Source: Shimia sp. R10_1
Lineage (GTDB): Bacteria > Pseudomonadota > Alphaproteobacteria > Rhodobacterales > Rhodobacteraceae
Direction: 5' to 3'
DNA: 64,000 nucleotides
NCBI RefSeq assembly: GCF_017744095.1
Contig: NZ_JAGHQX010000001.1
Span: forward strand, 620,001-684,000
The stretch's first letter is position 1. Every line of letters begins with the position of its first letter. Of the stretch, positions 1 through 8,421 are shown one piece after another. The notes beneath the pieces were generated by a model that was given only the letters and a program-made list of their open reading frames with translations, was not told the origin of the DNA and ran no database searches. A program made the translations under genes and the position numbers.

Positions 1-1329
1 CGCAGCCGCCGTCAGGCCAAGCACAAGGCCCAGCCAGATGCCCACGCCGCCTAACTCCAGCTTAAAGCCAAGCACATAGGCACAGGACACCCCAAGCAGC
101 CAGTAGCTGATCGCAGCAATCACCATCGGGCCGCGCGTGTCCTGCACCCCCCGGAGCAATCCGAGCGCCATAACCTGTGCGCCATCCACAACCTGAAACA
201 ACGCCGCGACATAAAGCAGGCTCACGCCAATGGCCAAAATCGCGTCCCGCTCAGTTTCATCCGCATCGATGAACAGCCCGAGCAAATACTCAGGAAACAG
301 CAGAAATAGAATAACGGTGACACAGGCCATGCCAAAAGACATCACAATTGCCACAATCGCGCCGCGGGCCATATGGTCTGCATCCTTGCGCCCCATGGCG
401 TTGCCTACCCGCACGGTGGCGGCATTAGACAATCCCAGATGCACCATAAAGGCCAGACTGGCCAGTTGCAGCGCAATGCCATGCGCCGCCAACGGGATCT
501 TGCCGAGCCAGCCCATCATAGTGGCGGAGGCGGCAAACAGACCAACCTCAGCCAGATTGGTCAACCCAATCGGCAACCCCAGTTTAAACACCTGCGCAAA
601 CACATCCCAGTCAGGCCGCCAGATCCGCGCAAACAACGCATGCTGCGGCAGAGCCCGCAGCGCATAGATCACCACGCCAAACAGCGACACAAACTGCACC
701 ATGATCGAGGCAATCGCCGCCCCACGCACGCCCATCTCCGGCAGGCCAAAGTTGCCAAAGATCAGGCCATAGTTCACCAAAGCATTGACAGGCACCGCCG
801 CAACGGTGACCCAGAACACCACGCGCGTGTGCTCAAGTGCGGCGAGATAGGACTTCAACACCATCACCAAAAGCGCTGGCACCAATCCAAACCCGGCAAT
901 GCGCAAATACGCCTGCGCCAGCTCGGACACATCCGCTTCTTGCAGCAACACAGCCTGCAACACTCCGCCAGACAGCAAGAAAAGCGGCTGCACAACCACA
1001 CCGAATATCAACGATAGCCACAGCCCCATACGCGTGACCCGGCGCAAGGCAGTTTCATCGCCTTCTGCATCCGCTTCCGCAACCAGCGGCATCACCGCAA
1101 TCGCAAAGCCAGAGCCCAAAATAAACAGCACAAAGAAAAACGTGCTGCCCAAAACAACCGCCGCCAACGCGTCAACAGAGTAGCGCCCCAGCATGATGGT
1201 ATCGGTCAGACCAATGGCAAACTGCGCCACATGACCGCCAATCAAAGGCACCCCAAGGCGCAAAAGCGCGCGCACGTGCTCGCGTGTTGGCATCGGGGAC
1301 TTGGGGGGTATGCTGCTGACTGTGCTCAT
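1..1329 (-). CDS. MATE family multidrug efflux transporter, C-terminus cut by window edge
   Basis: Multidrug and toxin extrusion (NorM-like) inner-membrane antiporter, which would export cationic drugs in exchange for H+ or Na+. The reading frame stays open from an ATG at 1329 to the first base, giving 443 residues; the family is usually about 450, so only a few residues are missing. The protein is a chain of hydrophobic helices. The N-terminal family signature is visible (PLIGGHVAQFAIGLTDTIML, around residues 28-47), and a second repeat half begins near residue 240 with LGLPIGLTNLAEVG. GAGGA lies directly against the start ATG, so a later in-frame ATG about 12 codons downstream is an alternative start. 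It stands alone on this strand, downstream of ppk2. The substrate cannot be predicted. Confidence 0.9.
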   Translation of the reverse strand, partial: MSTVSSIPPKSPMPTREHVRALLRLGVPLIGGHVAQFAIGLTDTIMLGRYSVDALAAVVLGSTFFFVLFILGSGFAIAVMPLVAEADAEGDETALRRVTRMGLWLSLIFGVVVQPLFLLSGGVLQAVLLQEADVSELAQAYLRIAGFGLVPALLVMVLKSYLAALEHTRVVFWVTVAAVPVNALVNYGLIFGNFGLPEMGVRGAAIASIMVQFVSLFGVVIYALRALPQHALFARIWRPDWDVFAQVFKLGLPIGLTNLAEVGLFAASATMMGWLGKIPLAAHGIALQLASLAFMVHLGLSNAATVRVGNAMGRKDADHMARGAIVAIVMSFGMACVTVILFLLFPEYLLGLFIDADETERDAILAIGVSLLYVAALFQVVDGAQVMALGLLRGVQDTRGPMVIAAISYWLLGVSCAYVLGFKLELGGVGIWLGLVLGLTAAA

Positions 1330-1406
1330 TCCTCAGCCATATGCCTGTTATCTGAACAGAGCAAGCCGCCTCTTTGCATGGTCTTTCAATCAGGGGGCCA
1401 CAAACG

Positions 1407-1436
1407 CAAAAGGCGACCTCACGCCTGAGATCGCCT
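1407..1436 (-). terminator. Rho-independent terminator after ppk2
   Basis: Read on the minus strand, AGGCGA and TCGCCT arms (with inner CTCA/TGAG pairs and one mismatch) form a hairpin with a four-base loop, followed by four T residues. It lies about 50 bases beyond the ppk2 stop codon and before the MATE gene. Confidence 0.65.
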
Positions 1437-1484
1437 GGGTCTTTGACACGTCAGGCTTGCGCACAAAACGTGCTGAAATCCGCG

Positions 1485-2432
1485 TTACTTCCGGCTATCT
1501 GGATGCAGCGCCGTGCCAAGAATATGCTCGGATTTGTGGATCACATGGCTCGCCGTGTTTGCAATCAGCGGGTCTGCTGGCTGTGCAATCTTGGGGTCTT
1601 TGCCCGGATAATCCAATGTGCTCAGGAAGTGGCGCATACAGTTCAGGCGCGCACGTTTCTTGTCATTGGATTTGATAACCGTCCAGGGCGCATCTGCGGT
1701 GTCCGTATAAAAGAACATCGCCTCTTTGGCCTCTGTGTAGTCGTCCCATTTGCTCAGAGACGCCTTGTCAATCGGGCTGAGTTTCCACTGCTTCAGAGGA
1801 TCGGTCTCCCGGCTTTCAAACCGGCGTTTCTGTTCGTCCTGAGTCACGGAGAACCAGTACTTGTAGAGCCGGATACCAGAGCGGACAAGCATGCGCTCCA
1901 GATCCGGTGTCTGGCGCATGAATTCCAGATATTCATTTGGCTCACAAAAGCCCATCACCCGCTCAACACCCGCGCGGTTGTACCAGCTGCGATCATAAAG
2001 CACGATCTCACCCGCAGTCGGCAGATGCTCAATATAGCGCTGGAAATACCACTGTCCGCGCTCTTCGTCCGTTGGCTTATTGAGCGCCACAACGCGCGCC
2101 GTACGTGGATTCAAATGCTCGGTGAAGCGTTTGATCGTGCCGCCTTTGCCCGCCGCATCCCGGCCCTCAAACAGCATCACGAACTTCTGGCCGGTCTCCT
2201 GCGCCCAAAGCTGCACTTTCAAAAGCTCCGCCTGCAACTTGGCTTTCTGCGCCTCATAACTGCGGCGCGACAGCTTCGAGGGATAGGGATACTCGCCACG
2301 CTCAAAGGCACGTCGCACGTCATCCATGGTGGCCTTGTCGACGCTTGATGTGGTCTCTGTGGCCTGCGGTGTTTCAATTGTTTCCAACGCCAGATCTCCC
2401 TCGAATGTGTCTTGCTCAAATTGCTTTTCCAA
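1485..2432 (-). CDS. ppk2: Polyphosphate kinase 2 (PPK2 family)
   Basis: Cytosolic kinase that transfers phosphate between inorganic polyphosphate and nucleoside diphosphates; most class I PPK2 enzymes make GTP or ATP from polyphosphate. The protein has 315 residues, within the class I range. Walker A GRDAAGKGGT is at residues 90-99, and the lid and Walker B segment VLYDRSWYNRAGVERVMGF at about 144-162. The C-terminal half holds the conserved FSVTQDEQKRRFESRETDPL block. The start taken is a TTG at 2432 because AGAGGG sits about 8 bases upstream; the first in-frame ATG would be at residue 36. Monocistronic with its own terminator. Nucleotide preference and direction are not decidable from the sequence. 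Confidence 0.93.
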   Translation of the reverse strand: MEKQFEQDTFEGDLALETIETPQATETTSSVDKATMDDVRRAFERGEYPYPSKLSRRSYEAQKAKLQAELLKVQLWAQETGQKFVMLFEGRDAAGKGGTIKRFTEHLNPRTARVVALNKPTDEERGQWYFQRYIEHLPTAGEIVLYDRSWYNRAGVERVMGFCEPNEYLEFMRQTPDLERMLVRSGIRLYKYWFSVTQDEQKRRFESRETDPLKQWKLSPIDKASLSKWDDYTEAKEAMFFYTDTADAPWTVIKSNDKKRARLNCMRHFLSTLDYPGKDPKIAQPADPLIANTASHVIHKSEHILGTALHPDSRK

Positions 2433-2723
2433 CGGCTTTTCCCTCTACTGAAATTCTTCGGCAGAACCCTACCATTGGGCGTGCGGCTTGACTTTGACAC
2501 ACGTCAATTTGGAGGAATAAGCGCGCTGATTTGAAACCAAAAAAACTGCGCCGTACCTCCCCCGTCAAAGCCGCCAATCAAGAATTCGCAACAGGTAAGC
2601 GCCACTCGATGGCGCAGCACCTTCAAAAAAACTGAAATAGGTTTCACAAAGACCAAAGCATGTAAGACTTGCTTAAGACTCCTATTCCTAGGCTACCCCC
2701 GGTACTTAGGAGGACTTTAAAAA

Positions 2724-3500
2724 ATGAAGCTAATCGCCACGTTTTGGGCCGCCACCTCTCTCACATGTGTGGCCGCACCGGTATTTGCAGACACAATCAC
2801 GATCATGGCCGCTGACCTGCCGCCGATGGTATATGCGGACGGCACTGGCCGCGAAGCGGAGATTGTTAAAACCGTCATGGGGCACTGCGGCCATGACGTG
2901 AAGTTTGAAGTGCAACCCTTCACCCGTCACTGGGCAACCTACGAAAGCGGCTCTGGTGATGCGGTCATGACGGTCCCGCTTGGCATGCCCATGGAAGGCA
3001 GCCAAAGCGCACCCTACATCGCCTACCAAAATGGTGTGTCTTTCCTTGCCGGATCGGGCAATGACTACACCGCGCTCAGCGATCTCGCTGGCCTTAGCAT
3101 TGCGGCGTTTCAGGGCGCGTCAAACATTCTGCCAGGACTTGCAGATGCCTCTGGCAGCTTTGGATCTTATCGCGAAATGACAGATCAGGAGACACAGTCC
3201 AAACTGCTCTTCGGAGGCCGTGTAGATGGCATTTTGGGTGATGGTATGCTGTTTGCTGCCTACACCGAGTCACTGCGCGACGCAGGGGACAAGTCCGGCA
3301 TTGACGCGTCCTTGCCAGTTGAGTTCCGCGCAATCTTTGAACCCTCAAGCTATGCGATGAACTTTCGCGACGCAGCGCTGTCGGCTGACTTTGACCGCTG
3401 TTTTGCAGAACTTGACGCAAATGGCACAATCGCAGCGATCAACACAAAATGGATCGACAAATACCGCGATACACTGGGAACAAACTACCTGTCGATGTGA
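2724..3500 (+). CDS. Family 3 periplasmic solute-binding protein
   Basis: Probable periplasmic binding protein of the SBP_bac_3 type (amino-acid-like ligands). It has 258 residues. A signal peptide occupies about residues 1-22, ending in PVFA before DTITIMAADLPPMVYADGTG, a typical first strand of this fold. GGAGG lies about 9 bases before the ATG, which fixes the start. No ABC permease or ATPase gene is adjacent, so it is either an orphan binding protein serving a distant transporter or a sensory or redox-associated member; many roseobacter genomes carry such singletons. The 291-base gap upstream (2433-2723) holds no gene that I can see and presumably carries the promoter. Ligand unknown. Confidence 0.8.
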   Translation: MKLIATFWAATSLTCVAAPVFADTITIMAADLPPMVYADGTGREAEIVKTVMGHCGHDVKFEVQPFTRHWATYESGSGDAVMTVPLGMPMEGSQSAPYIAYQNGVSFLAGSGNDYTALSDLAGLSIAAFQGASNILPGLADASGSFGSYREMTDQETQSKLLFGGRVDGILGDGMLFAAYTESLRDAGDKSGIDASLPVEFRAIFEPSSYAMNFRDAALSADFDRCFAELDANGTIAAINTKWIDKYRDTLGTNYLSM

Positions 3501-3566
3501 TCGCAGCCAAATCGGCAAGCGCAGAGGCACGATCACAGCATCAGCGTTTGCCGCACAGTTCGGTGT

Positions 3567-4202
3567 TCAATCACAAAATCGCCCCTGCACCTCATAGCGT
3601 GCGAACGGGATCTTATCTGGCCTCTCTGGCCGGTCACGCCGCTCTGGCGGGCCAATCACATAATCCTCTGGATTGCGGGTTCCGCGTAGGCTGTCTGGAT
3701 CCACCGCGCGGCGGTCACATGTGGCCAAGCTGCGGATCGTGATGGCCTCTGGCGTGCGCAAATCGATCAGATACCCTTCTCGTCGCGTGGCCGTCGCAAC
3801 AAAACGCAGCGGGGGCTCCAACTGAAAAGCGTCGGTGTCTGTGCCAAACAGCAGGGTTTCGCCTTGCCACTCCCGCCCAGAGGCAAAGATCAGCTCATAA
3901 ACACCCGGCGGCACCAAAACTCGGAAAAAGTCGCCACCCCGGATATAGGCGGCCAACGCCATTTCTCCGCTGTCTAGACCACGCAGCCGCAATAAGTAAT
4001 CCGCCGTATCCGTGGTTTTGATTTGCAATGGGATGGTCGCCGGCAAGCCACTGCGGTTCCAAAGCAAGCCCTGTGGGCGCTCAAGCGCTGTGGCCTGCGC
4101 GCCAAAAGCCAATGCAACCAAAATAGACAAACCCAAGCGCCGCACCGCTTTCACTCCATATTTACTACGTAAGCCTACCGCGCCAACGGATCGGACAGCC
4201 AT
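3567..4202 (-). CDS. Exported hypothetical protein
   Basis: Not recognised. It has 211 residues from the ATG at 4202. The hydrophobic segment LGLSILVALAFGAQATA near residues 23-39 looks like a signal peptide. A GTG at residue 17 would place that segment at the true N-terminus and is a plausible alternative start. The mature part is mostly short beta-like segments (FFRVLVPPGVYELIFASG), as in small periplasmic beta-sandwich proteins, and ends in a charged tail, GPPERRDRPERPDKIPFARY. It contains two cysteines, including the penultimate residue. It is convergent with the solute-binding protein gene and divergent from parE. Probably periplasmic; function unknown. Confidence 0.6.
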   Translation of the reverse strand: MAVRSVGAVGLRSKYGVKAVRRLGLSILVALAFGAQATALERPQGLLWNRSGLPATIPLQIKTTDTADYLLRLRGLDSGEMALAAYIRGGDFFRVLVPPGVYELIFASGREWQGETLLFGTDTDAFQLEPPLRFVATATRREGYLIDLRTPEAITIRSLATCDRRAVDPDSLRGTRNPEDYVIGPPERRDRPERPDKIPFARYEVQGRFCD

Positions 4203-4325
4203 CTAATTTTGCGTGATCTCCCTGCGTCATCGCTTCATCCCGTCTCTGCGCGTTCTTCCTCTTCCCCCTGCCGCGCTCCCCTGCCATAATGCGGCTCAAG
4301 CAACACCAACAAGAGCAGCCCACGA

Positions 4326-6284
4326 ATGCCCAACGATCTTCTGGCCGACAGCCAGCCGACTGATTACGACGCCTCCTCCATCGAAGTCCTTGAGGGCCTC
4401 GAACCCGTGCGCAAACGCCCGGGCATGTATATTGGCGGCACGGACGAACGCGCGCTGCACCATATGGTGGCAGAAATCCTCGATAACTCCATGGACGAAG
4501 CGGTGGCCGGTCATGCCAACCGCATCGAGGTGGAGCTGCATGAAGACTATTCGCTGACCGTGCGCGACAACGGGCGCGGCATTCCTGTGGATCCCCACCC
4601 CAAATTTCCCGACAAGTCCGCGCTGGAGGTCATCCTCTGCACCCTGCACGCGGGCGGCAAATTCTCCGGCAAAGCCTATCAGACTTCGGGCGGTCTGCAT
4701 GGGGTTGGTGCCTCCGTGGTGAACGCGCTGTCCGATCTGATGGTTGTGCAGGTTGCGCGCAACAAAGAGCTCTATGAACAGCGCTTTTCGCGCGGCATCC
4801 CGCAAGGCAAAGTCGAGAAAATCGGCGCCGCGCCAAACCGTCGCGGCACCACTGTGACCTTCCACGCGGATGAGCAAATCTTTGGCTCCCACCGCTTCAA
4901 GCCCGCGCGCCTCTTCAAATCCATCCGCTCCAAAGCCTACCTCTTCTCTGGTGTCGAAATCCGCTGGAAAACCGCCATTGATGACGGCGAAACCCCAACA
5001 GAGGCCACCTTCCACTTCCCCGGCGGTCTGGCGGATTACCTCAAAGAAACCATGGCCAAGGCGACCACCTACGCCGAACAGCCTTTTGCGGGCACCGTGG
5101 ATTTTCAGGAGCGGTTCAACACACCGGGCAAGGTCGAATGGGCCATCAACTGGACCCCGTCCCGCGACGGCTTCATCCAGTCTTACTGTAACACCGTCCC
5201 CACCCCTGAGGGCGGCACGCATGTCTCTGGCTTCTGGGCCGCCGTGCTCAAGGGCATCAAGGCTTACGGCGAGCTGGTGAACAACAAAAAAGCCGCCCAG
5301 ATCACCCGCGACGATCTCATTACGGGAGGCTGCGCGCTGGTCTCCTGTTTTATCCGCGAGCCCGAATTTGTCGGCCAGACCAAAGACCGCCTCGCCACGG
5401 TGGAGGCCCAGCGACTGGTGGAAAACGCCGTGCGCGACCACTTTGACAACTGGCTCGCCGCCGACACCAAATCCGCCGGCGCGATCCTTGATTTCCTCGT
5501 GCTGCGCGCTGAGGAGCGTCTGCGCCGCCGTCAGGAAAAGGAAACCGCTCGTAAAACCGCCACCAAAAAGCTCCGCCTGCCCGGCAAGCTGGTGGATTGT
5601 TCCGCCACCAACCGCGAGGGCACCGAGCTGTTCATTGTGGAGGGTGACTCCGCGGGCGGCTCCGCCAAAATGGCGCGCGACCGCAAGAAACAGGCCCTGC
5701 TGCCCCTGCGCGGTAAAATCCTCAACGTGCTTGGCGCGGCCAGCTCCAAGATCGGCACCAATCAGGAAATCAACGACCTGACCCAGGCGCTTGGCGTCGG
5801 GCTTGGCACCAAATTCAACGTCGATGATCTGCGCTATGACAAGATCATCATCATGACCGACGCGGATGTGGACGGCGCCCACATCGCCGCACTGCTGATG
5901 ACCTTCTTCTACACCCAAATGCGCCCAATGATCGACGCGGGCCACCTCTACATGGCCTGCCCCCCGCTCTTCCGCCTCACCCAGGGCGCAAAACGCATCT
6001 ACTGCGTGGACGAAGCGGAAAAAGACATGTGGCTGGAAAAAGGCCTCGGCGGCAAAGGGCGCATCGACGTCTCCCGCTTCAAAGGTCTTGGCGAAATGGA
6101 CGCCAAAGACCTCAAAGAGACCACGATGGATCCGAACTCCCGCAAACTGATCCGCGTGACGATTGACGAGGACGAACCCGGCGAAACCGACGCGCTGGTG
6201 GGCGATCTGATGGGCAAAAAGCCCGAGAAACGCTTCCAGTACATTCAGGAGAACGCGCGGTTTGTGGAGGAGTTGGATGTTTGA
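4326..6284 (+). CDS. parE: DNA topoisomerase IV subunit B
   Basis: ATPase subunit of topoisomerase IV, which decatenates daughter chromosomes together with ParC. The 652 residues match ParE length and are shorter than GyrB. The GHKL ATPase domain is at the N-terminus (AEILDNSMDEAVAG, then DNGRGIPVD, then GGLHGVGASVVNAL). The TOPRIM domain shows EGDSAGGSAK and IMTDADVDGAHIAALL, followed by the C-terminal RFKGLGEMDAKDLKETTMDP block. ParE is preferred over GyrB because of its length and the IDDGETPTEATFHFPGGLADYL transducer region. The start ATG lies 13 residues before the conserved YDASSIEVLEGLEPVRKRPG. It is convergent with the low-G+C gene that follows, with only three bases between the two stops. 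Confidence 0.96.
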   Translation: MPNDLLADSQPTDYDASSIEVLEGLEPVRKRPGMYIGGTDERALHHMVAEILDNSMDEAVAGHANRIEVELHEDYSLTVRDNGRGIPVDPHPKFPDKSALEVILCTLHAGGKFSGKAYQTSGGLHGVGASVVNALSDLMVVQVARNKELYEQRFSRGIPQGKVEKIGAAPNRRGTTVTFHADEQIFGSHRFKPARLFKSIRSKAYLFSGVEIRWKTAIDDGETPTEATFHFPGGLADYLKETMAKATTYAEQPFAGTVDFQERFNTPGKVEWAINWTPSRDGFIQSYCNTVPTPEGGTHVSGFWAAVLKGIKAYGELVNNKKAAQITRDDLITGGCALVSCFIREPEFVGQTKDRLATVEAQRLVENAVRDHFDNWLAADTKSAGAILDFLVLRAEERLRRRQEKETARKTATKKLRLPGKLVDCSATNREGTELFIVEGDSAGGSAKMARDRKKQALLPLRGKILNVLGAASSKIGTNQEINDLTQALGVGLGTKFNVDDLRYDKIIIMTDADVDGAHIAALLMTFFYTQMRPMIDAGHLYMACPPLFRLTQGAKRIYCVDEAEKDMWLEKGLGGKGRIDVSRFKGLGEMDAKDLKETTMDPNSRKLIRVTIDEDEPGETDALVGDLMGKKPEKRFQYIQENARFVEELDV

Positions 6285-6287
6285 GGC

Positions 6288-7343
6288 CTAGCTAAACAAT
6301 GAGCCGCCATAATCGCCTTCTTCGGAATCAGTTTCAATCCTCCCTAGGGTGGCGGTGAGCGCGTTATCATCAAGTGGCTTGCCCATTGAAACGCCATTGA
6401 AGCTAATTACGCGCAGCACCGTGTTTCCTCTGGGGCGACCGTTGACCAAACGTGTCGCAAGCTGAACACCCATTCGATCATCCTCTGCAAAGGTTACTTC
6501 AAGAGAATGCACTTTGCGCCAAAACTCTCTATCTTCAACATTGAACAGAATAGCCTTGTTGCTTCCAGTTCTTCCCTTCCATTTGCGAGGCTGGTCGTCT
6601 TCATCCAGATTGGGTGAGGTAACAACTATTTCTTCATTCCGAACCCGCCAAGACTTTTCATCCTCGTCCTTGTCTTTTAGTTTCGCAGGCCGAATTGCGC
6701 GCTCCGGAAACTGATTTCGAGGAATTGGTTCATATTTCGAGTTTTCAAAAGTAACACCACTGATCGTCTTGTCCTCAATACACTGCTCAAACATATCCGA
6801 TTGAGCATCTGAAAGCTTGAATGTAGCTTCGTCGGACATTGGAAGGCGATTGAGAACATCACGGCTCGCCGCTAATGCTCCGCTTGTGGTGCCTGTGAGT
6901 ATACCCTCTACCTCGCGGCACAACTGCTCGATTGCCTCTTGTTCCAATTCTTTCGCTGCTTTTTCATTAGCAGCCTCTTCTCTTTTTGTTTTGTAGTCTC
7001 GCGCAATACGTCTGGCAATTTCGGCTGGAGTGTCTCCAGTCAATTCTTCAACGACGCCCATCGCGATTTCTGTTTCGAGAACCTGAACAACAGACCAAAA
7101 ACCCGCCCATGTTGTTCCACTTACGACCACACCAATCTTGCCAAGCTTAACGATAACTTTCAAAACTTGACGCAAGCTACCTTGCTGCGGAGCTGCGACG
7201 ACTAGCTGAACATCAAAAATTCCATCAAACAATTCGTCATTGAGCGTGGCGATTGCTGTTTCCGCAGCCCGCGCTGAGGCGACAAAGGCGGAGACGCTTA
7301 CTTGATGATCCGGAACATCAAACAGAATTTTTAGTTCTTGCAA
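6288..7343 (-). CDS. Low-G+C orphan protein of unknown function
   Basis: Not recognised. It has 351 residues. Base composition differs sharply from its neighbours: one line (6541-6600) has 29 G+C of 60, against 42 of 60 in a parE line (5641-5700), which suggests recent acquisition. Visible parts are an N-terminal mixed region with a GSLRQ turn (about residues 55-60), a glycine-rich hydrophobic helix (GKIGVVVSGTTWAGFWSVVQ, about 69-88), a strongly charged helix likely to be a coiled coil (about 115-145), a lysine/aspartate-rich linker near residues 220-240, and a C-terminal region ending in an acidic GDYGG tail. No catalytic motif stands out. It is a single gene, inserted between parE and a structured repeat. 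No toxin, nuclease or phage partner is adjacent. Confidence 0.7.
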   Translation of the reverse strand: MQELKILFDVPDHQVSVSAFVASARAAETAIATLNDELFDGIFDVQLVVAAPQQGSLRQVLKVIVKLGKIGVVVSGTTWAGFWSVVQVLETEIAMGVVEELTGDTPAEIARRIARDYKTKREEAANEKAAKELEQEAIEQLCREVEGILTGTTSGALAASRDVLNRLPMSDEATFKLSDAQSDMFEQCIEDKTISGVTFENSKYEPIPRNQFPERAIRPAKLKDKDEDEKSWRVRNEEIVVTSPNLDEDDQPRKWKGRTGSNKAILFNVEDREFWRKVHSLEVTFAEDDRMGVQLATRLVNGRPRGNTVLRVISFNGVSMGKPLDDNALTATLGRIETDSEEGDYGGSLFS

Positions 7344-7413
7344 AATTGTTTATCCAATATTTCAGCCTCTAGCTCAATTAACTACCAGATTACGTTACTT
7401 TAAAGTGAAAACA

Positions 7414-7490
7414 GCGCCTGACCCGAGGGTGGGTGCGGAACGCGCCCTCCCATGGGGGAGGGTCGGGCGCGGCGGAATGCTATGCATTCC
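7414..7490. repeat. Structured intergenic repeat with nested hairpins
   Basis: GCGCCTGACCC (7414-7424) pairs with GGGTCGGGCGC (7460-7470), an 11-base stem with one wobble pair. A CTCCC/GGGAG-type inner stem lies between them. GGAATGC-TAT-GCATTCC (7474-7490) adds a perfect 7-base hairpin directly after. There is no coding potential on either strand that would explain it. It separates the low-G+C orphan gene from the next small gene and resembles extragenic palindromic elements. Confidence 0.6.
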
Positions 7491-7512
7491 GAACAAGATC
7501 AACTCCCAAGCC

Positions 7513-7704
7513 TCAGTGACAATGCAGCGGCTGCTTGCCTGCATGGCAGCATTGCCCCGGAGGAGAGCTTTTACGGCAGCCGCCACTGTGCTGCACAGTG
7601 CTCTCTGTTGTCAGGGGTTGGGTGAAAACGGGGGCCAAAGCATAGCTCGGCGCGGGTGTCGCAAGGATCGCTGCGATCACGATGGTCAAAGTCTTCAAAT
7701 TCAT
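7513..7704 (-). CDS. Small Cys/His-rich exported protein
   Basis: A 63-residue protein starting MNLKTLTIVIAAILATPAPS, a clear signal peptide with a probable cleavage after SYA. The short mature part ends with a compact Cys/His motif (GGCRKSSPPGQCCHAGKQPL then HCH), suggestive of metal binding. This tail pattern looks like one I have seen in small exported proteins of Proteobacteria, but I cannot name a family. The start is the ATG at 7704, chosen because it puts the hydrophobic segment at the N-terminus; AGGA is only a few bases upstream. A GTG eight codons earlier is possible. Next to structured repeats on both sides. Function unknown. Confidence 0.5.
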   Translation of the reverse strand: MNLKTLTIVIAAILATPAPSYALAPVFTQPLTTESTVQHSGGCRKSSPPGQCCHAGKQPLHCH

Positions 7705-7811
7705 ATTCCTATGTTTCAACAACACCACTTAAAGTAGATCCACCCACCAAAATACAATCAAAAAATAAAGCTGCGACATTAAGCATCAAAGGCACACCTA
7801 CGAAACCGTCC

Positions 7812-7908
7812 CCGTAGGGTGCGCATTCACTGCGCACCACCTTTCCGATAAACCACGCCCCCAAAAACACCCAAAAAAAACCGGTGCGCATAAATGCGCA
7901 CCCTACGG
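7812..7908. repeat. REP-like inverted repeat pair
   Basis: Two copies in opposite orientation: 7812-7838 (CCGTAGGGTGCGCA, then TTCAC, then TGCGCACC) and 7883-7908 (GGTGCGCATAAATGCGCACC, then CTACGG). Each copy is itself a hairpin with GGTGCGCA/TGCGCACC arms, and the two pair with each other across 44 bases of A-rich sequence. The same GCGCACCCTAC core recurs at the end of hisB (32321-32331). This layout is typical of extragenic palindrome doublets. Confidence 0.75.
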
Positions 7909-7944
7909 CTTGTCCTTGCACTGCCCCCCTGCCAAACTCCGCCC

Positions 7945-8349
7945 ATGCGCTTCATCCTGATCCTCGCCTTCCTGCTCCCCACCTCCGCCCTCGCCCAGGC
8001 CCGCGCGGACAGCGAGCGTTATCAAAACAACCACATGTCGCCGCAAAGCCAACAGGCGCAGCGCCCGCGCCAATGGTCGCAGAACACCCCGCGCACAGCG
8101 GATTTCTGCGACCGATACGCCCGCGACGTCTCCCGCCCCTCAGGCCACAACACAACCGCCAATCTTGCCCGCAATCTTGGCTACATCGGCACGCGCGATG
8201 GCAAACAGGCGGATGCCTTTGGCATGATCGGCGGGGCCATCAGCGGACACCCCCAAGCGCAACAAACACCCCAACAGGCGCAAAACCTTTACCAGCTGCA
8301 CTATCGGGACTGTCTGGAGGGCAAACCGCTGCGCCCGTCCCCACAGTGA
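7945..8349 (+). CDS. Exported hypothetical protein
   Basis: Not recognised. It has 134 residues from the ATG at 7945, chosen because MRFILILAFLLPTSALAQ is a signal peptide; an earlier in-frame ATG would add 17 residues of unlikely sequence. The mature part is rich in Gln, Asn and Arg, has two cysteines (DFCDRYA and YRDCLEG) that could form a disulfide, and contains a glycine-rich GMIGGAISG segment like the short glycine zippers of small outer-membrane-associated proteins. It lies just downstream of the repeat pair at 7812-7908 and 72 bases before the next gene. Probably periplasmic or envelope-associated. Confidence 0.6.
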   Translation: MRFILILAFLLPTSALAQARADSERYQNNHMSPQSQQAQRPRQWSQNTPRTADFCDRYARDVSRPSGHNTTANLARNLGYIGTRDGKQADAFGMIGGAISGHPQAQQTPQQAQNLYQLHYRDCLEGKPLRPSPQ

Positions 8350-8421
8350 AGGGGCATTAACCGACACACGCCTGACCCACCTGTGAACCCTGTTTCAATG
8401 GAAACCCGCTAAGGTCGCCGC

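Noticed and set aside
4296-5945. 549-codon open frame on the minus strand opposite parE
   Set aside because: It mirrors parE in a G+C-rich gene where the antisense frame lacks stops; its translation has no domain pattern and parE is certain.
7395-7586. Minus-strand frame running through the structured repeat
   Set aside because: It covers the hairpins, lacks a ribosome site, and overlaps the better supported exported protein in another frame.
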